NCBI GenBank assembly: GCA_004794785.1
Contig: SJOL01008347.1
Coordinates: forward strand, 1,551,096 to 1,615,095
DNA from: Opisthorchis felineus
Taxonomy: Eukaryota > Platyhelminthes > Trematoda > Opisthorchiida > Opisthorchiidae
DNA length: 64,000 nucleotides
Direction of reading: 5' to 3'
Position 1 is the first letter of the stretch. Each line of letters opens with the position of its first letter. The notes under the pieces are model-generated. The model did not search any database, was not told where the DNA came from, and worked only from the letters and a program-made list of their open reading frames with translations. The position numbers and the translations under genes were made by a program. Of the stretch, positions 1-12,449 are shown piece after piece.

Positions 1-1007
1 TGCTCTCCCTGCGGAACCCCCTGGAAAACCCACAACATCCCGCTGCTCACAAAACTGCGCATCCCAGCCCAACTACCTCAGTCACGACGTCCATCACGGG
101 GCTGTCCAGAAACTGAAGTATCTCAGTGCAGTGACGGCACGGCACTGTCATACCCAGTTTGATAGCATACCCGCAACTGTTCACCCCTTACTTTGACTGC
201 GCCCGCTCACCCACTCGTTCCCTTACCTACAACCACAATAAAAGTCGCCACCGGAAGGCGTTCATTCCAATTTGCTGAACCTTCCATCGGATCTGAACAT
301 CTCGGTGTCTTTTACTTTGTAGCCCTCACCAAGTCAGTCATTTTCCGGTCAGTTCGCGTTCCTTCTTGTGCGTTTTCGTGAACTCCTTCTCCCAAGGAAC
401 TTTTAGACCCGACCCCGCTCCAGCAGCAAAACTAGTTGGTCTCTCCAGTTTCACTGCACACAAAGATTCTGAGTTTCCTATTACCATTTATCCGTACCGC
501 ATATTCCCCCACTTACGCTTTTCGTGACTCTGGCCATACGCCCAACAGCCCAAGGCTACGATGCCTCGGTAACGGTTTTAAGCTTTAGTTCAAATCAGCC
601 GGTCAGATCGTGCCAGTTCTGCTGCTTCTCCTGATCCGTTATTCTGGTTCCACTTTTCTTTCTTTTATTATTTTTATCACGTACCAGGCAGGAAGCCTCT
701 TGCTATGCCCTCCCTCGTATTGCTTCTGCCCGCTACTTTCAAATCTTAGTGACCGTACCTTGTCTCGTCTGATATGTTCCCCATAAGAAAGAAAGAGCCC
801 TAGTAATTTTGGTTCCCTAACCATACCGCCTCAGGCGTGACCAAGTCTACTTCCGATTATGCCCACTCTCTATGTCGCCGTCCCTATTCCACGGAATTCC
901 CAGTACCCACAAACCCCACCGGTCATGCGCTTATTCTGACTGTAAAGTTATGATCATGCCTGAAGGTATGCCACCCACTAGTTGGGAATAAACATTATTA
1001 TTATTAG
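1..1007 (+). repeat. possible 3' part of an unidentified retroposon ending in (ATT)n
   Basis: The segment is C/T-rich, has no convincing reading frame, and ends in AATAAAC followed by four ATT units at about 988-1006. Short ATT tails are common at the 3' ends of non-LTR elements, so this may be the 3' untranslated part of one that starts before the window. No coding similarity was recognised, and the left boundary lies outside the window. Confidence 0.3.
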
Positions 1008-4000
1008 TCCCGAAGGCTCATCCAACCATTTGTTCCAATTCGAGGAGTACCAAACAACAATTAAATACTTAAAAGCTGGATATCGAGTCAGTCTTGTTGA
1101 AACGAAGGCATTTTTCTATTTCTTATTTACCAATTTAAAATTTGAACGAGTCTCGGAGCGCGTAAGTGCTCTTGGAAATCAATGGTGTCCACCGCGAGTC
1201 ACTTTTGCCCATTTGCGAAATCAATCGGCAGGACTCAGAGAAGCGCTTACCAAGCAAACGAAAGGGAGTCCATCTCGAAAGACCACTCCATACCTGTCCA
1301 GCTCATCCTGTGGTGACAAGGGCAGAAAGGGCACGCCGATAGCTCGTAAACTGCTTATGGAACTAAAAAATTCAACTTTGTGTATAGCTTCTGCAGCAAA
1401 CAGCAATTTTGTTTGAAGTTCTTCAAAAGACGACTAGATCAAGGCATTTTATAATTAATTCACCGAGAATGAGTTCGGCTCGGTCTTACGGTATTGTATT
1501 AGCCTTAGGATTTGTGGAAATGCTTCTAATGACTAAAGTACACCGTGTTTGAATTAATACTAAATACGGAGTGGAGGTACGCAACCCCAAATCGCCCATC
1601 GCTAAAGCCGCCGCACACGTGGAACCACTGAGGGAATTTAGACGCTTGCAAGGCCCTCCCACAAATCATTATGGGGCTTCCAGGAGAACAGAAGCATCCA
1701 TAGTTATAATCAAAACAACGTGGGAGAACGTAAGGCTGCTGGATCTACAGAGAATGAACCGAAACAGCGAGTGACCATATGATGCCGGAAGAGTGTACAG
1801 TTTTTTAGTAGCTGGAGATCTAATGACTAGTGGTCGCTCCACCCGTGCTCCGGTTCGTTCGCAGTGCGACCGCAAACGTGTCTAAAAACCTTCATAACTA
1901 ACAAGGACATACTAAAACGTCTGAACACTCTATGTATAAGACGTCAAATGACACTTTGGTAAAGCTCCCCTCAATATAGCGTATAAAATATAAGTAGTAC
2001 ACGAAGGCCGTGGTACTGAATCCAGCCGTGTTAACCAGGATCGATGCATATGCCAACAGAATTGTCCTCGAAAATCAGCATCGCATGCACAGCCAAAGTA
2101 TGCAAACAAATAACAGATTTCACAGTAACACAAGGTTGAAGGAATAACAGAACGCTAACGCAGTCCCTTAGAGTAACCTGATGAAGCATTGGCCCAAAAC
2201 TTTCATTTGCAGAGCATCAAGGGGGAGTATTATTGTGATTGGGTAAAAACAGAATGTTAAATAGGAAGTAGACGTGGCCGCCCCTGTAAGAAAATTTTAG
2301 CACCTACAAGAAATTTTACTGATCGTTGCAAGCGGCCGGCTGTGTTGCGTTTTGGAGCACCAAAAATCGTAAAACGCTGTTTGAAATCACAAAATGACTG
2401 GAAAGAGGAATAAAAGTTCTGAATATGACAATAACCGGTATCACTTATGAATCTAAAATGACAGCTGCCTGACCGTCAAGCAAAATGCAGTTGGCGGTAG
2501 GAGTTGTGGACAATGTTACACGTCTACAAACAAACCTTCCACATCCGTTGTTGAGTGATGGCCTCGAAGACAAACTCAAATCATCCAAATATGTGCACCC
2601 CTTCGAATGTGTCCATTCATCGGTCGGTATCAAGCGAACGAAAATGATTTCCATAAAACTACGACGTTTTCTAGGTTACCAACTCATATTTCGTCACTAT
2701 TGTGTCATCAACATCGGGAAAAGTTAAAACAAGGATATTTGCTGCGAACTGGCGAAGCAGATGCTGCTGTACTTCCCGTCCCCCGGCTACAATACGGGCA
2801 CACTTACGAACTAGTGAAGCACCTCAACGACCAATCAGATATCATTTGCCACAAAAAGGCCAAACTATCCGGCATCTACTTAATGGGTAGGGTCCACACT
2901 TTCGACGGTAGTTGCATATGTTATTACTGGTAAGGACTTTACCAAATTTATCAGCAACAAACAGTTTCACTTCACGCGGCGGTGCTCCATGTGTAGGCAG
3001 AGATCTAATGGTGCCCAATTAGTTAGCCTCTTTCGTGATTTCTTCCTCATTGCGCGCACAAACGCCACACAGTTATCCCCCACATATTCATTTAACGCCT
3101 TCTCATGTTTTGTGAAGGATGAAAACCGGACCGCCAACATCTTCTTGACAAGCACATATGAATTCAAACCCACAGCCTGCTGAGTCGTGACGGTGCACCT
3201 TTGAAAGTAAATGCGTGCTAAACTTTACGAAGTAAGAATGATTAAAAGGAATTTTCAGCACAAATATGGAATGTTTTGGTGACTTTTGTTTTCAGCATAC
3301 ATGGAAAGAAATGCAACCTATCAACGCAGAAGTTTCCCTTCGGCATACAGGCATTTTGGAGAATTGCATGCTCCGGATAAGAGTCGGCTATCATATTTGA
3401 CGTGCTTGGTCAGTTAGCGGTGAAACTGAACAGCCGACTGTTTCAGCCCACCTACATCACGCATCAGCTGCCTCAGCTCCTATTCACAGGGTGAGAGAAG
3501 ACCGGATATAAGCAACCACAGAGCCTCACGAAGTGAAACAAATGCGAAAACAGATGTAATTTGTAAACTGAACTTCTAAAATCACTTCCTTGTAACTGCC
3601 CATTTAAAATCAGCATACCGCTGAAACTTGGGAGAACGCCCAATAAAGGGAGACATAAAAATACGAAGCATTCGTATAAGTCAAGATGTAAAATCTCTCG
3701 TAGCGCAAGGGGCTCTATGTAACCAGATTGTCCTTACTCAAAAGCTACCTACCTCTTCAGGTACACCACACTTAGGCATTTGTGGGGTAAATCTACGATG
3801 ATCGTCAATGACATCGCACCGTAGGTTCCAGAACTACACAGACAACCTAGCTTCGTGTCTAAATGGCACAGTTCGGAGTAAACTGACGAATTCGTGCACT
3901 AATCCAAGACAATCTGCATGCAATCTGGTGGAAAACTGTCACTCATGGGTAAAACAAATTTCTCCATCGAAATGAAACACGTGTGTGATTCCCCTGCTTA

Positions 4001-5955
4001 CAAGGGTGAATATTTGTCACTTCCCAAAGAAGATGTTAGGTACAACGCTATTAGTGTGTCAATATGTGCATTCTTCTGCGTAAAATATACAAAATCATGA
4101 TTCGCTCTATAACCCTTCACTCGCTTTAGAGGGGCCCTAGCAGAACCATCGCATCAATAAAGGTGGACGGCGGTAGCGTCATAATATTCGCTTATACTGA
4201 TCCCCAATACGTTCTTCAAACCGATGACTACGTTGGACATAAACCGATGAGCTTCATTTGGCTTGTCGTTACCACGGTATGTACCAACAATGAAGGTGAA
4301 ACTAATGAAGGTGTAAGAGTATGTAAGAGTATCGGACACAGCATGGTGGGTGATTTTTTGTAAGTTCTTACTCCATCAACGTTCAGTTGAACGTACACAT
4401 TTATAGCTTTATTATGGAATCCCGGTTGGTGCTGCAGCGGCCTGATTCATGTCCAAGATGGACATGATTTCTGCCGCTACTTGTTACGTGCAGCATCTAC
4501 CAGTTTTCAAAACTGCGCGTGTGATTGGAAGGGACAAAATATTCACTCAGTTTTTTTCAGCACAAGGCCTAAACCCGATAAATGTATGTGTGGTCTTCGG
4601 GCCATCCGATTGACAGATTCTAGGAAATTTGATGCGGCTGTAGATGGTTCCAAAAAGGAACTAATTTCAAGCAGTATAAATGTAAGCAGAATATACCTGT
4701 CGGACCCTTAAATGATTCGGGGGGATGTTTCTCTCGCAGCGAATCGGGTAGTCGTCAGAACTGAAGCATGCGTTCTCCAGGAACTGAGGTTCCAAATACT
4801 ACTGACATGGATTGGTGATGTGAGTGCGATAAACAGCGCTAAAATGCGTAACAAAGTGTGTACCCTGAGTCACACAACTGGGGCACATCTGGGACCTGTC
4901 TCCCGGTTGCTTACACATCTTGTGTACAGAGGTCTGGTGGATGACATTGCGGACTAATTATTCTTTTGGGCGATGAAAACAGCCGCCTTCCGGGATAACT
5001 TGGAGCATTTTTCCCGTGAACACTTGATCTTGACGCACCCCGGCGCGCAATGTGAGCATAGTTTCAGGGTAAGGCGACACCTATGAAAGACAAACGGTCT
5101 ACGCCTTATTTTTGCGTACTTAAACTTGGTAGGCGTAAAGCATTTAATATTATGACAAAACTCACTCTCTAAGACAAACGCGAGCTGCGCCGCACGCAGA
5201 TAATCTCGCCAGTAACGCAGTAACACAATAAAACAAACCGGTTAACTGATTGCATTCTGTTTAGGCCTGGAAATACACAGTACTTGTAACCTTCTGCTAC
5301 ATGGGGGGCAATAAGTGGGTTCCGATGGCTCCTAGATACACCTATTCTGATGGAGTTAAAAACTGTCGACGGTGCGGAATGTTGTGCACAGACCCTGGAC
5401 AGGTTTTGCGCGCTGGCGCGGACGCGTGCTAACTGCTTTGTTCCAAGCAGAGGGAAGGCTGATTTCGTCCAGCGACTGGCGAATAATCAGGTAGAAATAT
5501 TTTGCTAATGTGAGCAATGTTTCTTCAGGATCGCTAAAGGGGCTTCATCTGTCCCCAACGTTGTCAGGTGGCTTAATTTGTGGTCCTGTTGGGTAGTGGC
5601 TGTTCACGGCCGTGTCTTGCTAGGGCTGGATAAAATGAGACCATTGTGGCAGAACGCATACCTGCATAGAGTTCTATGTAGGCAACAGATACCACAGTTG
5701 ATCCATTCGTGGATTCCTCGGATCTGTCCATATCTGTCTTATATCTTTGGAGGCGTCCCCTGCATTTAAACAGCACAATTTGGTTTCCTTCCCGGCAGGG
5801 ACTTATTTGGCGACTCGTATTTTTGTTCTATTAGAGAATTTCTGGTTTATGACGGTATTGCAACTTATGAAATTTCCCCTCGTCTTTCAAGTTTCTCGTA
5901 GCTATCTTTCTGAAAGATAGCTGGAATCTCATTTCGAGAGAACGTCGAATCATTT
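1008..5955. other. no recognisable gene
   Basis: No exon chain, protein family or repeat could be recognised here. The longest open frame (982-1416, plus) starts in the ATT tail and has no recognisable domain. A perfect small palindrome, AGCTATCTTTC-T-GAAAGATAGCT, lies at about 5900-5922. The stretch probably consists of decayed repeats. Confidence 0.5.
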
Positions 5956-5959
5956 GCGG

Positions 5960-6715
5960 TAGCTTCTAGTTTGTCTGACTGTGCGCTGTTTTCTTTGGAA
6001 TGGACTACCCATCAGCTTGTGGATTTCTCGGACAGTGTCCCCGCATTACTTCAACGAAGCTGGTCTCAGTTTAAGCAAGTCGGTGAAGCTAGACATTTTT
6101 TGAGAAGATTGTGCGGTAGAAGATTTGAACTCACGTGTGAGGGCACAAGTTCCTGCCCCAGTAGCAGTTGAAGTCAAAGGTCAGCAAACTGTGGTCACCA
6201 GGTCCTAGTAAGGCCTTCACTAACACTTGGTCAACGCAGAACTTTTCACTGGTGATAACCAGAATCAGTGGAGACAGCAGTTTTCCTGTTCCGTATTTAA
6301 TGCGTGAGACGACATGCTGAGTCTAAGCTCTCTGTTGGAATGCAAGTCAGCGTCAATGCAAAATATCCACCAGTGGCAGTGCACTCGACCCAGAACGCCC
6401 CGCGAGCGATAAAATCGACTGCTATCAAAACAAACATAAATCGGTGTCTGGAGGAGAGTTGCCCGAAGGTTGTATAAGGAACAGTTCGTCCTCCTGCGGA
6501 CTTCAGGGGCAACGGTAGGCGATATTGAAAATGTGATCGGCCCCACGTAGCGCATTACTAGCACATAAGACATAACAAAAGTGTGGGACTGTCGGGGTAG
6601 GCAGGGCCGCAGTTAAGTACAGAACAAACCCACTTGCCCCTCTTTTCGAGTCATCTCGGAAATGGAGTGAGCATCTGTCGGATGGGAGTTCATACTGGGG
6701 CGAGGTCGACACTTC
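5960..6715 (-). mobile_element. CR1-like non-LTR element K, decayed endonuclease region
   Basis: The minus strand encodes a broken version of the endonuclease seen at 27.9-28.5 kb. Matching landmarks are DDSKRGASGFVLYLTAALPT (about 6600-6670) and a counterpart of the segment before the endonuclease end at 6165-6480. Stops and frameshifts interrupt it. It continues past the end of the endonuclease without the internal deletion found in the 27-31 kb copies. It is an older, diverged copy of the same family; its RT part is not recognisable. Confidence 0.7.
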
Positions 6716-7439
6716 TTTGCACAGTGCTACCAGGCCCGCTCAAGCACTAGGTATCAGACCTAACAGTCACATCGCCTAAATCTCGGTGAAATGTCCCAGC
6801 CAATCGCGGACATGATTTGGGCTTGCGAATCATGCAGCCAAACACTGGGAACAACCTGTGAGCGAAACCATCAAGGACCAGAATTGAGCAACCATCTTGA
6901 ATAATGCATGCTCTAACTGGTGGGCAAACCTTCTGAACAATAAGTCTTGCCACCCACCTAAAGCCCACAAAAGGCCCAGGACCCTGGAAGGTGAATATGG
7001 AAACCCCTACGATCTCGGAGGTTTATGACTGAAATCGTGCTCTAAGGTGCCACCAAAATCCTGGTCCGGATGATCTTACTGCATAGTCCAAAGATGAGGG
7101 TGACGCTCTTAGTCAACGCCTCTTTTGTCTGTGTGTGCACTTGGGAAGTGGAGGCTGTCCCGGACAACCTGGAAGAATCGGTGATAGTAATTTTTGAATA
7201 AAAATTTCGTGAGTGCTGTGTTCACGGGTAGACCATCCTGGCCCCAGGTGTATCAGGACTGCCGGCGCCACCTGTGCTTCGTCGCCCTATGTTGGCTCGT
7301 GAATCACTGACTCGAATGCAGTGGGTAGGATTCCGGCCTAGTAGGGGTTGCATTGGCTAAATTTTTACATTCGGTCAGGTGCTAGACAAACCCCATGCCT
7401 ACAAACAACACATAATTTTATCATTCCTGGTTTTTCAAA

Positions 7440-7860
7440 ACGCACTTGAATGGGTTCACCTGCCTGTTCTCTCTGACAAGCTTACCCACGAAGGGATTCC
7501 CCGGAGGTTTGTGAACATAATAAGTTCTTTGCAATTTCAGACTTCATGACGTGTGAAAGTACGGAGAGCTCCATACACAAATCGGTATCCGTCAGGGGCG
7601 CCCATTCTCTCCATTCCTATTCAGTTTCTTGATCAATGAGATGCTGAGACAAACGCTGATTGGCCTTCAAAACATCGGCGTTCCAATACTCTCTGATGAA
7701 AACCTTGTCGATCTGACTTATGAAGACGACATCGTTTTGGTCTCTGAAGCGGAGGAGGCTCAGGCGTTTTTAGGCGGACTGATAGAAGCAATCCTCAGTC
7801 CTTGAATCTCTAGGGTTTTTGCGTCCATCTGAGAGAAGGAAAATATCTCAAACCACTGGA
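7440..7860 (+). mobile_element. RTE-like reverse transcriptase fragment
   Basis: The plus strand carries RT blocks in order, in shifting frames. A thumb-side segment reads like LTHEGIPRRFVNIISSL. A remnant of the GCPLSPFLF block follows at about 7595-7630. The catalytic box appears as YEDDIVLVSEAEEAQ, the equivalent of YADD, at about 7720-7765. All are homologous to the RTE copy at 12.3-16.1 kb. At least two frameshifts and several stops show that it is dead. No ends were found. Confidence 0.8.
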
Positions 7861-8210
7861 GTAAGTAGATAACAGTGCCGTTTTGAAAAACGGTAACCAC
7901 TGAACTGTTACTACGACTCCCATCGAAATAGGGCATCTGGTGTCACTGATTCTCCATCACCTTAAGCAGCACGCGACTTGGTGACACGAGCATCAAGCGA
8001 ACTTTCGACTTTTTAGGTAGCTTGCGGTTCAACCGGCTGCGTGCTGTTTTTTTGGGGCGAACATCGCCTCAGCCTAATGAACCTTCTGGACAATGGTCCC
8101 ATATAAGTCTTCCACTGAGCCGGTCCAGGATCGAGGAAGCTACACATTTCTGGGAAGTCTGCATGCCAGAAGTGTCGAATCCACATTTGAGGTTCCGGAT
8201 TTCTGGCCCA

Positions 8211-8495
8211 TTAGCAGATGAAATCAAAGGTCAGCACACAGTGGTCACTTTGTCCTAGTGTAGCTTTAATTAACACTTGGTCAACGAAGTGTCTTTTGTT
8301 CGTGGTAACGAACTCTAGCAGGGATGGTAGTTGGCCTGCGTGGTACCTGGTGGGTGCGACGACGTGTTGAGTCCAAGCGTTCTGTTGAACGACTTTGGTC
8401 AGCGCCGATGCAAAATGTCCACTAGACCCAGTGCGCTGGAGTTCCATCCAGGAGGCCTTTGGAGCGTTAACTTCACCTAACAGCACAGGTGACAC
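8211..8495 (-). pseudogene. CR1 endonuclease C-terminal fragment
   Basis: A 94-residue open segment contains the end of an APE-type endonuclease: NAPKASWMELQRTGS near the start and the terminal block DHCVLTFDF, the SDH-type motif of this nuclease family. It is almost identical to the segments at 28308-28544 (plus) and 30915-31151 (minus), with one change (TTNKRHF versus TTNERHF). Similarity stops abruptly near 8471. It is a fragment of element J, not an independent gene. Confidence 0.8.
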
Positions 8496-9456
8496 AATGC
8501 AGATTAGAACTTGTGAATTGTTTTGAAGTTTGCCGTTACGCCTTTGTTGTCCCCTAAGGAGATATGCAATTATGATTCAACATACGTTGGAAGCTGCGTC
8601 CATATGAACTCTACCTCCTCACCAGCATCACTGTTGTTAGTTGCGGAGGGGTCTGCGGTGGTTGATTAGAAACCGCAATCCAGAGTCGTGGCCAGGTGTG
8701 CCGGCGCGCTTTCAAGAGCACATGGTTTTATAACTACCATCGGGTTGGCCATGAGTTGGGGGTCGGCTGATCTGTCGCCAAGCGGAAGCTTGTTTCGCGC
8801 TTCCCCTCTAGGACGGCTGTGGCCCAGTTTTCGGGACTCTAGAGGGCGACCCTCAGATATACGCCCGATCTTTTTTTAAATTCTGGCAGCCCGCGCTAAG
8901 ATCCTCTGTACGTCAGTCGTGACTTGGAGCCCAATGTTCGCTTGCTTCTTTTTCCGCGTAGCCACCGTGCGTGAAGTGCTTCGTACTCAGGCTTGATGGT
9001 GACACCACCAAGGGGCGACTGTGCCAGATTTGTTGAAGTGAGCATTCTGAAGAACGCCCCTTAGCTGATCAGCCTGCCCTTCCTCATGCATCTGTCCACC
9101 AGAGACGCCGTATCAGTCGGGATTGCCGCACCGGAAAGCTTGATATCCTTCTTCGCAGAAAACGGACCCGAAATTGATAGCGCTAGGTACTCGTTCAGGG
9201 AGGAAGATTCATTGTTCGATTTCGTCCAGGCCGTTTGTCCTTCGCGTTTGTGCCTTCCAGAGCTTTGAAAAGAATTACCGGTGGTTGCTTAGTTGTCCCA
9301 ATTAAATGGAACGTTTGCACTGTTTTTTCCCACTCAGAAGTGAGAATTGGTTTCGTTTTTGACAGCTGTCTTGTTTGTTATGGAATGTATAGCACCCCTA
9401 AGGTAGGGGAAGCTAGCGCAGACAAACGGGTCGGGGGAGTTAAATAATCGGCTTAT

Positions 9457-9657
9457 CTGGTCGTCCTACAAACCCGTACATTTAAAATGCCACCAGGCCT
9501 GGCAGGCGTAACATTGCATTCCACGTTCAACATTCGATGGGCATCCGTTCCGCCCACCGATAGCTGTAGAGGAGAGCAATTTGTAATGATATGACTCATG
9601 ATTGAACGTGGGTGCACCGCAGAAATGCAGTGCAATCCGACAGAAGTTTTCACGCAC
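9457..9657 (-). pseudogene. CR1 ORF1 PHD-type zinc finger fragment
   Basis: The minus strand reads GRNGCPSNVERGMQCYAC, followed by WWHFKCTGL, the same cysteine/histidine pattern as the fuller ORF1 copy at 32615-33370. PHD-like fingers are known in the first ORF of many CR1 elements. A frameshift puts the start of the ORF in another frame, so the protein is broken. Confidence 0.75.
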
Positions 9658-9899
9658 GGGTCATGTTAGGGTGAAAAATTCAGTAAAATGGCACGTGCTA
9701 ATTCTGTAAACAGATTAAACAGCGAGAGAATTCTTACACAAGTGTGCACGAGCAAAAAACGAAACAAATTTCGAACGTACCGCAGCTGTAACTCTATTTA
9801 CAGGGTGATCACAAAAATTTCCACAAGTTTGCCCAATAATCTTCGTGAGGTTGCGAAAAGCGCTGAGCTATGGGTGCCCGATCCAGATTGGCTGACTTT

Positions 9900-11094
9900 C
9901 TAACCAATCAACGCATACCTTCGTTCAGTCTGTAGCCCGCGTAAGCATCTTCGTGCAGCCGACGTGAAGTCCGGTTTAGCATGCGCGCTATGGTAGCACC
10001 AGGGGACAGTGATTCTCCGAAGGCAGGAGTTCACGACAATTTCTGTGGATGGAACGCAGAAATAAAGCTCATGAGCCAAAGCCCAGTAAGCAAGGTTGTA
10101 CGTCACCAATACTTACATATAAATCAAGCAAACTGGCAGAAACCGTACACTACACCGGTTATTAAGAGCGGCTGGCCTCCGGATAATCTGGGTGTTTGGC
10201 AATCCTGCGATGCATGTAGCGTCCACTCATCCATTTAGCCAATGAAAAGCAGCCTATTTACGAAATGTTTGGCGCTGGAGCATGGGCTTTATCATCCTTA
10301 GAAATGAGCACCCCGTGTCGCGGCGTATAAATGGCACGAGCTTGGCCATGCGTCCAATAGATAACTGGCTTTCTGGCACGGCGATCAGTGCGCATCTGCC
10401 GCGGTTTGCATTTTCATCCGGCTAACATTTTGCTTCGAACTCAAGGTCTTGCGTCGAAATGGAAAAAGCGGCTATGGCTTTTGGACTTCATTGTTATGCG
10501 TGAATGTAATACTGGTTAGGTGTTTGTGTGAGATACTTGTTCGTATCAGCGTACGGTGCAGGGTGCTATGTTGCCTGGGAATGGTCATCACCATTGGGAT
10601 TTGAGTTCGCTGGTATGATAATTGACATTTATGCCTTATTTTGTTCTTCACTGATACCACTGAATTCTCCTGCATGGGACAACTGCACCGCCGGTGACCC
10701 CCACAAGTTTCCATGTATTCGGAATCCTTATTTATAGATTTTTCATAACTTCTTCATCATGGATACATATCCGGAGACGCGAAGCCACACTGCTCGAGGT
10801 GTAAAATTGGTGACGAGTCTGTGCGATAAATCCCAAGAAGGGCGAGACGTGGTGAGTTCTTTGGGGTTCTCACCGACCTTATTAGAGGTAAGTATGCGGT
10901 AAACGAGGTGAATATGCCAGTGGCTACTTCCGAGTATCAGTGAGCTTTCAATCCAGACGACAGTAATAGGGTTTTGGTCCGTACCAGTTGCAAGCCAACA
11001 CAACTTCACTCGTCGATATAACAGACATGGGTCACGACAACCGCAAATCAGGGTGTCTGTTTTCTTAGTTTGTTGATAGTTTGACAACATCGGA
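9900..11094. other. no recognisable gene
   Basis: Nothing could be assigned. By position, the endonuclease of the old RTE at 11.1 kb would be expected just upstream of it, but no endonuclease motif was found; it may be lost or too decayed. Confidence 0.4.
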
Positions 11095-12257
11095 TTGAGA
11101 TGGCTGAGAAGCTTCGAAAACTATGGGCACGATAGTTGTAATGGTGATTGTGATGAAGGCCGGAAAAAGATGAAAGAAGTCATGTTCACAGCTTTTGAAA
11201 CCGTCTTCCCGAGATCGCTCGCACACCACAATGAACTCTGGATCTCGCCACCATTAGCAGTTTTGATTGAAGCCGGAAATAATATACCAACAACAAACGG
11301 CAATGATGGGGCAAACAGATCCACCAAACGCCGAATAGTGAGGAGCCTAAGGACTAACAGAGAACGATGGGTGGTTGTAAAAGCCCGATAAATGGAAAAA
11401 GCCTCTGCGACGGGAAATGTTTCAGGTAAGCAGATCAACTGGTCCGAGGAGGAGGTGTTTACGAGACGACCTCAGAAAAGGATGACACCTCAGTCCATTT
11501 ACAGAAACTTCGTCTTGAACGATAGTGTGAACACTGAAGGACTGTTCAACTGGACCCCATCAACTCTTTCTGGAAGGATTAACTGGACCCGAGTGGGTGC
11601 CGACATCAGTCCACTATCGTCGACAGAAGTCCAGTGTGCAATTTCATTGCTTCAGCTCAATAAAGCACCTTGCACTCATCAAAGAAGGTGGCGAGTCTTT
11701 CATGGCTAGCCTAACGACCCTACTCCAAAATATCTGGAATAAGGGGAGAATTCCAACAGAATGGAGCATTTCGACGGTGATTTCTAGGTGAGTTTTGCCC
11801 TAATAGGGTCTGTATCGATCATCCCTTCATTTTACGACAAGTGTTGGGACTGCGTCACTCCTTCTGACGATCAACAGTGATTGTCTTTCTCGATTTCAAG
11901 TCTGCTTCGACTCCGTTGATCTTCAGAAACTGTGGCAGTCTGGCGATGAACAGTGTCCCTTCTAAATTGTTGTCTCTTATAAAGGCTTTATGTCTCTTCC
12001 CGTGGACGCGTACATATCTATGGCGAATTCTTAACCTAGTTCACCACATCCAATGATGTCAGGTAAGAATGTCGTCAGTCACCTTTCTTCTTCCACCTTG
12101 TAATCGAAGTGCTACTTATCTCTAAATTGCCCGCCTCTAACATCTCGGGGATCCAAATACTCTCGAGGCGTTCGCTCACGAAAATTGAGTGCGCCGAAGA
12201 TATTGCTGTTCTTGAATCAAACCCTTTAGAAATGCAAACCATTAAATGAATTAAATA
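11095..12257 (+). mobile_element. old RTE-like element F, left part
   Basis: The plus strand carries the region between endonuclease and RT followed by the first RT blocks, broken by frameshifts. In order: a linker with TKRRIVRSLRTNRERWVVVKARMEKA split over two frames (about 11300-11400), VNTEGLFNW, then a segment like IPTEWSISTVI (about 11750), then FLDFKSA, the first catalytic-aspartate block (about 11890), and AEDIAVL, a decayed YADD box (about 12190). The reading stops at 12257, where RTE copy A begins, and resumes at 16107. F is therefore the target of that insertion. Confidence 0.85.
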
Positions 12258-12270
12258 ATACCGCTGCACA
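12258..12270. repeat. 13-bp target-site duplication, left copy
   Basis: ATACCGCTGCACA occurs here and again at 16094-16106, exactly bounding the minus-strand RTE copy. Removing one copy plus the element restores the RT frame of element F. Confidence 0.93.
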
Positions 12271-12449
12271 TCATCATCAAAGACAGCAACATCAGTGTTG
12301 ACACTGATGCTTCACTGCCGTGCAACCATAAGGTTCGTCTAATTATATGTAAAGCCCTAGAGTGAAAAGAAGAGAAAAAGATTGGGTGAGGGAGGGAACT
12401 TAGTGCTGGCCTATGTCAAGAGTTCTGAGGTGCCTACACCTCCAATCGC

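Larger units (their letters stand above)
8020..9830 (-). mobile_element. CR1-like non-LTR element J (ORF1 remnant, endonuclease end, start of RT linker)
   Basis: On the minus strand the order is a 5' UTR homologous to 33400-33540 (about 9670-9830), a PHD-finger ORF1 segment (9457-9657), an ORF1 middle part (about 9000-9300, matching 32700-32940), an ORF1 linker (about 8640-8700, matching 32580-32660), and the C-terminal half of the endonuclease (8160-8495). Beyond the endonuclease, 8040-8157 continues as the normal CR1 linker (RHADFPEMCSFLD), which the 27-31 kb copies have lost. The N-terminal half of the endonuclease is missing. Confidence 0.8.

Noticed and set aside
982..1416. 144-codon open frame on the plus strand
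   Set aside because: It begins inside the (ATT)n tail, has no recognisable motif and no splice context.
2179..2220. CTGATGA word considered as a second hammerhead
   Set aside because: No GAAA partner with a pairing stem II; the core is incomplete.
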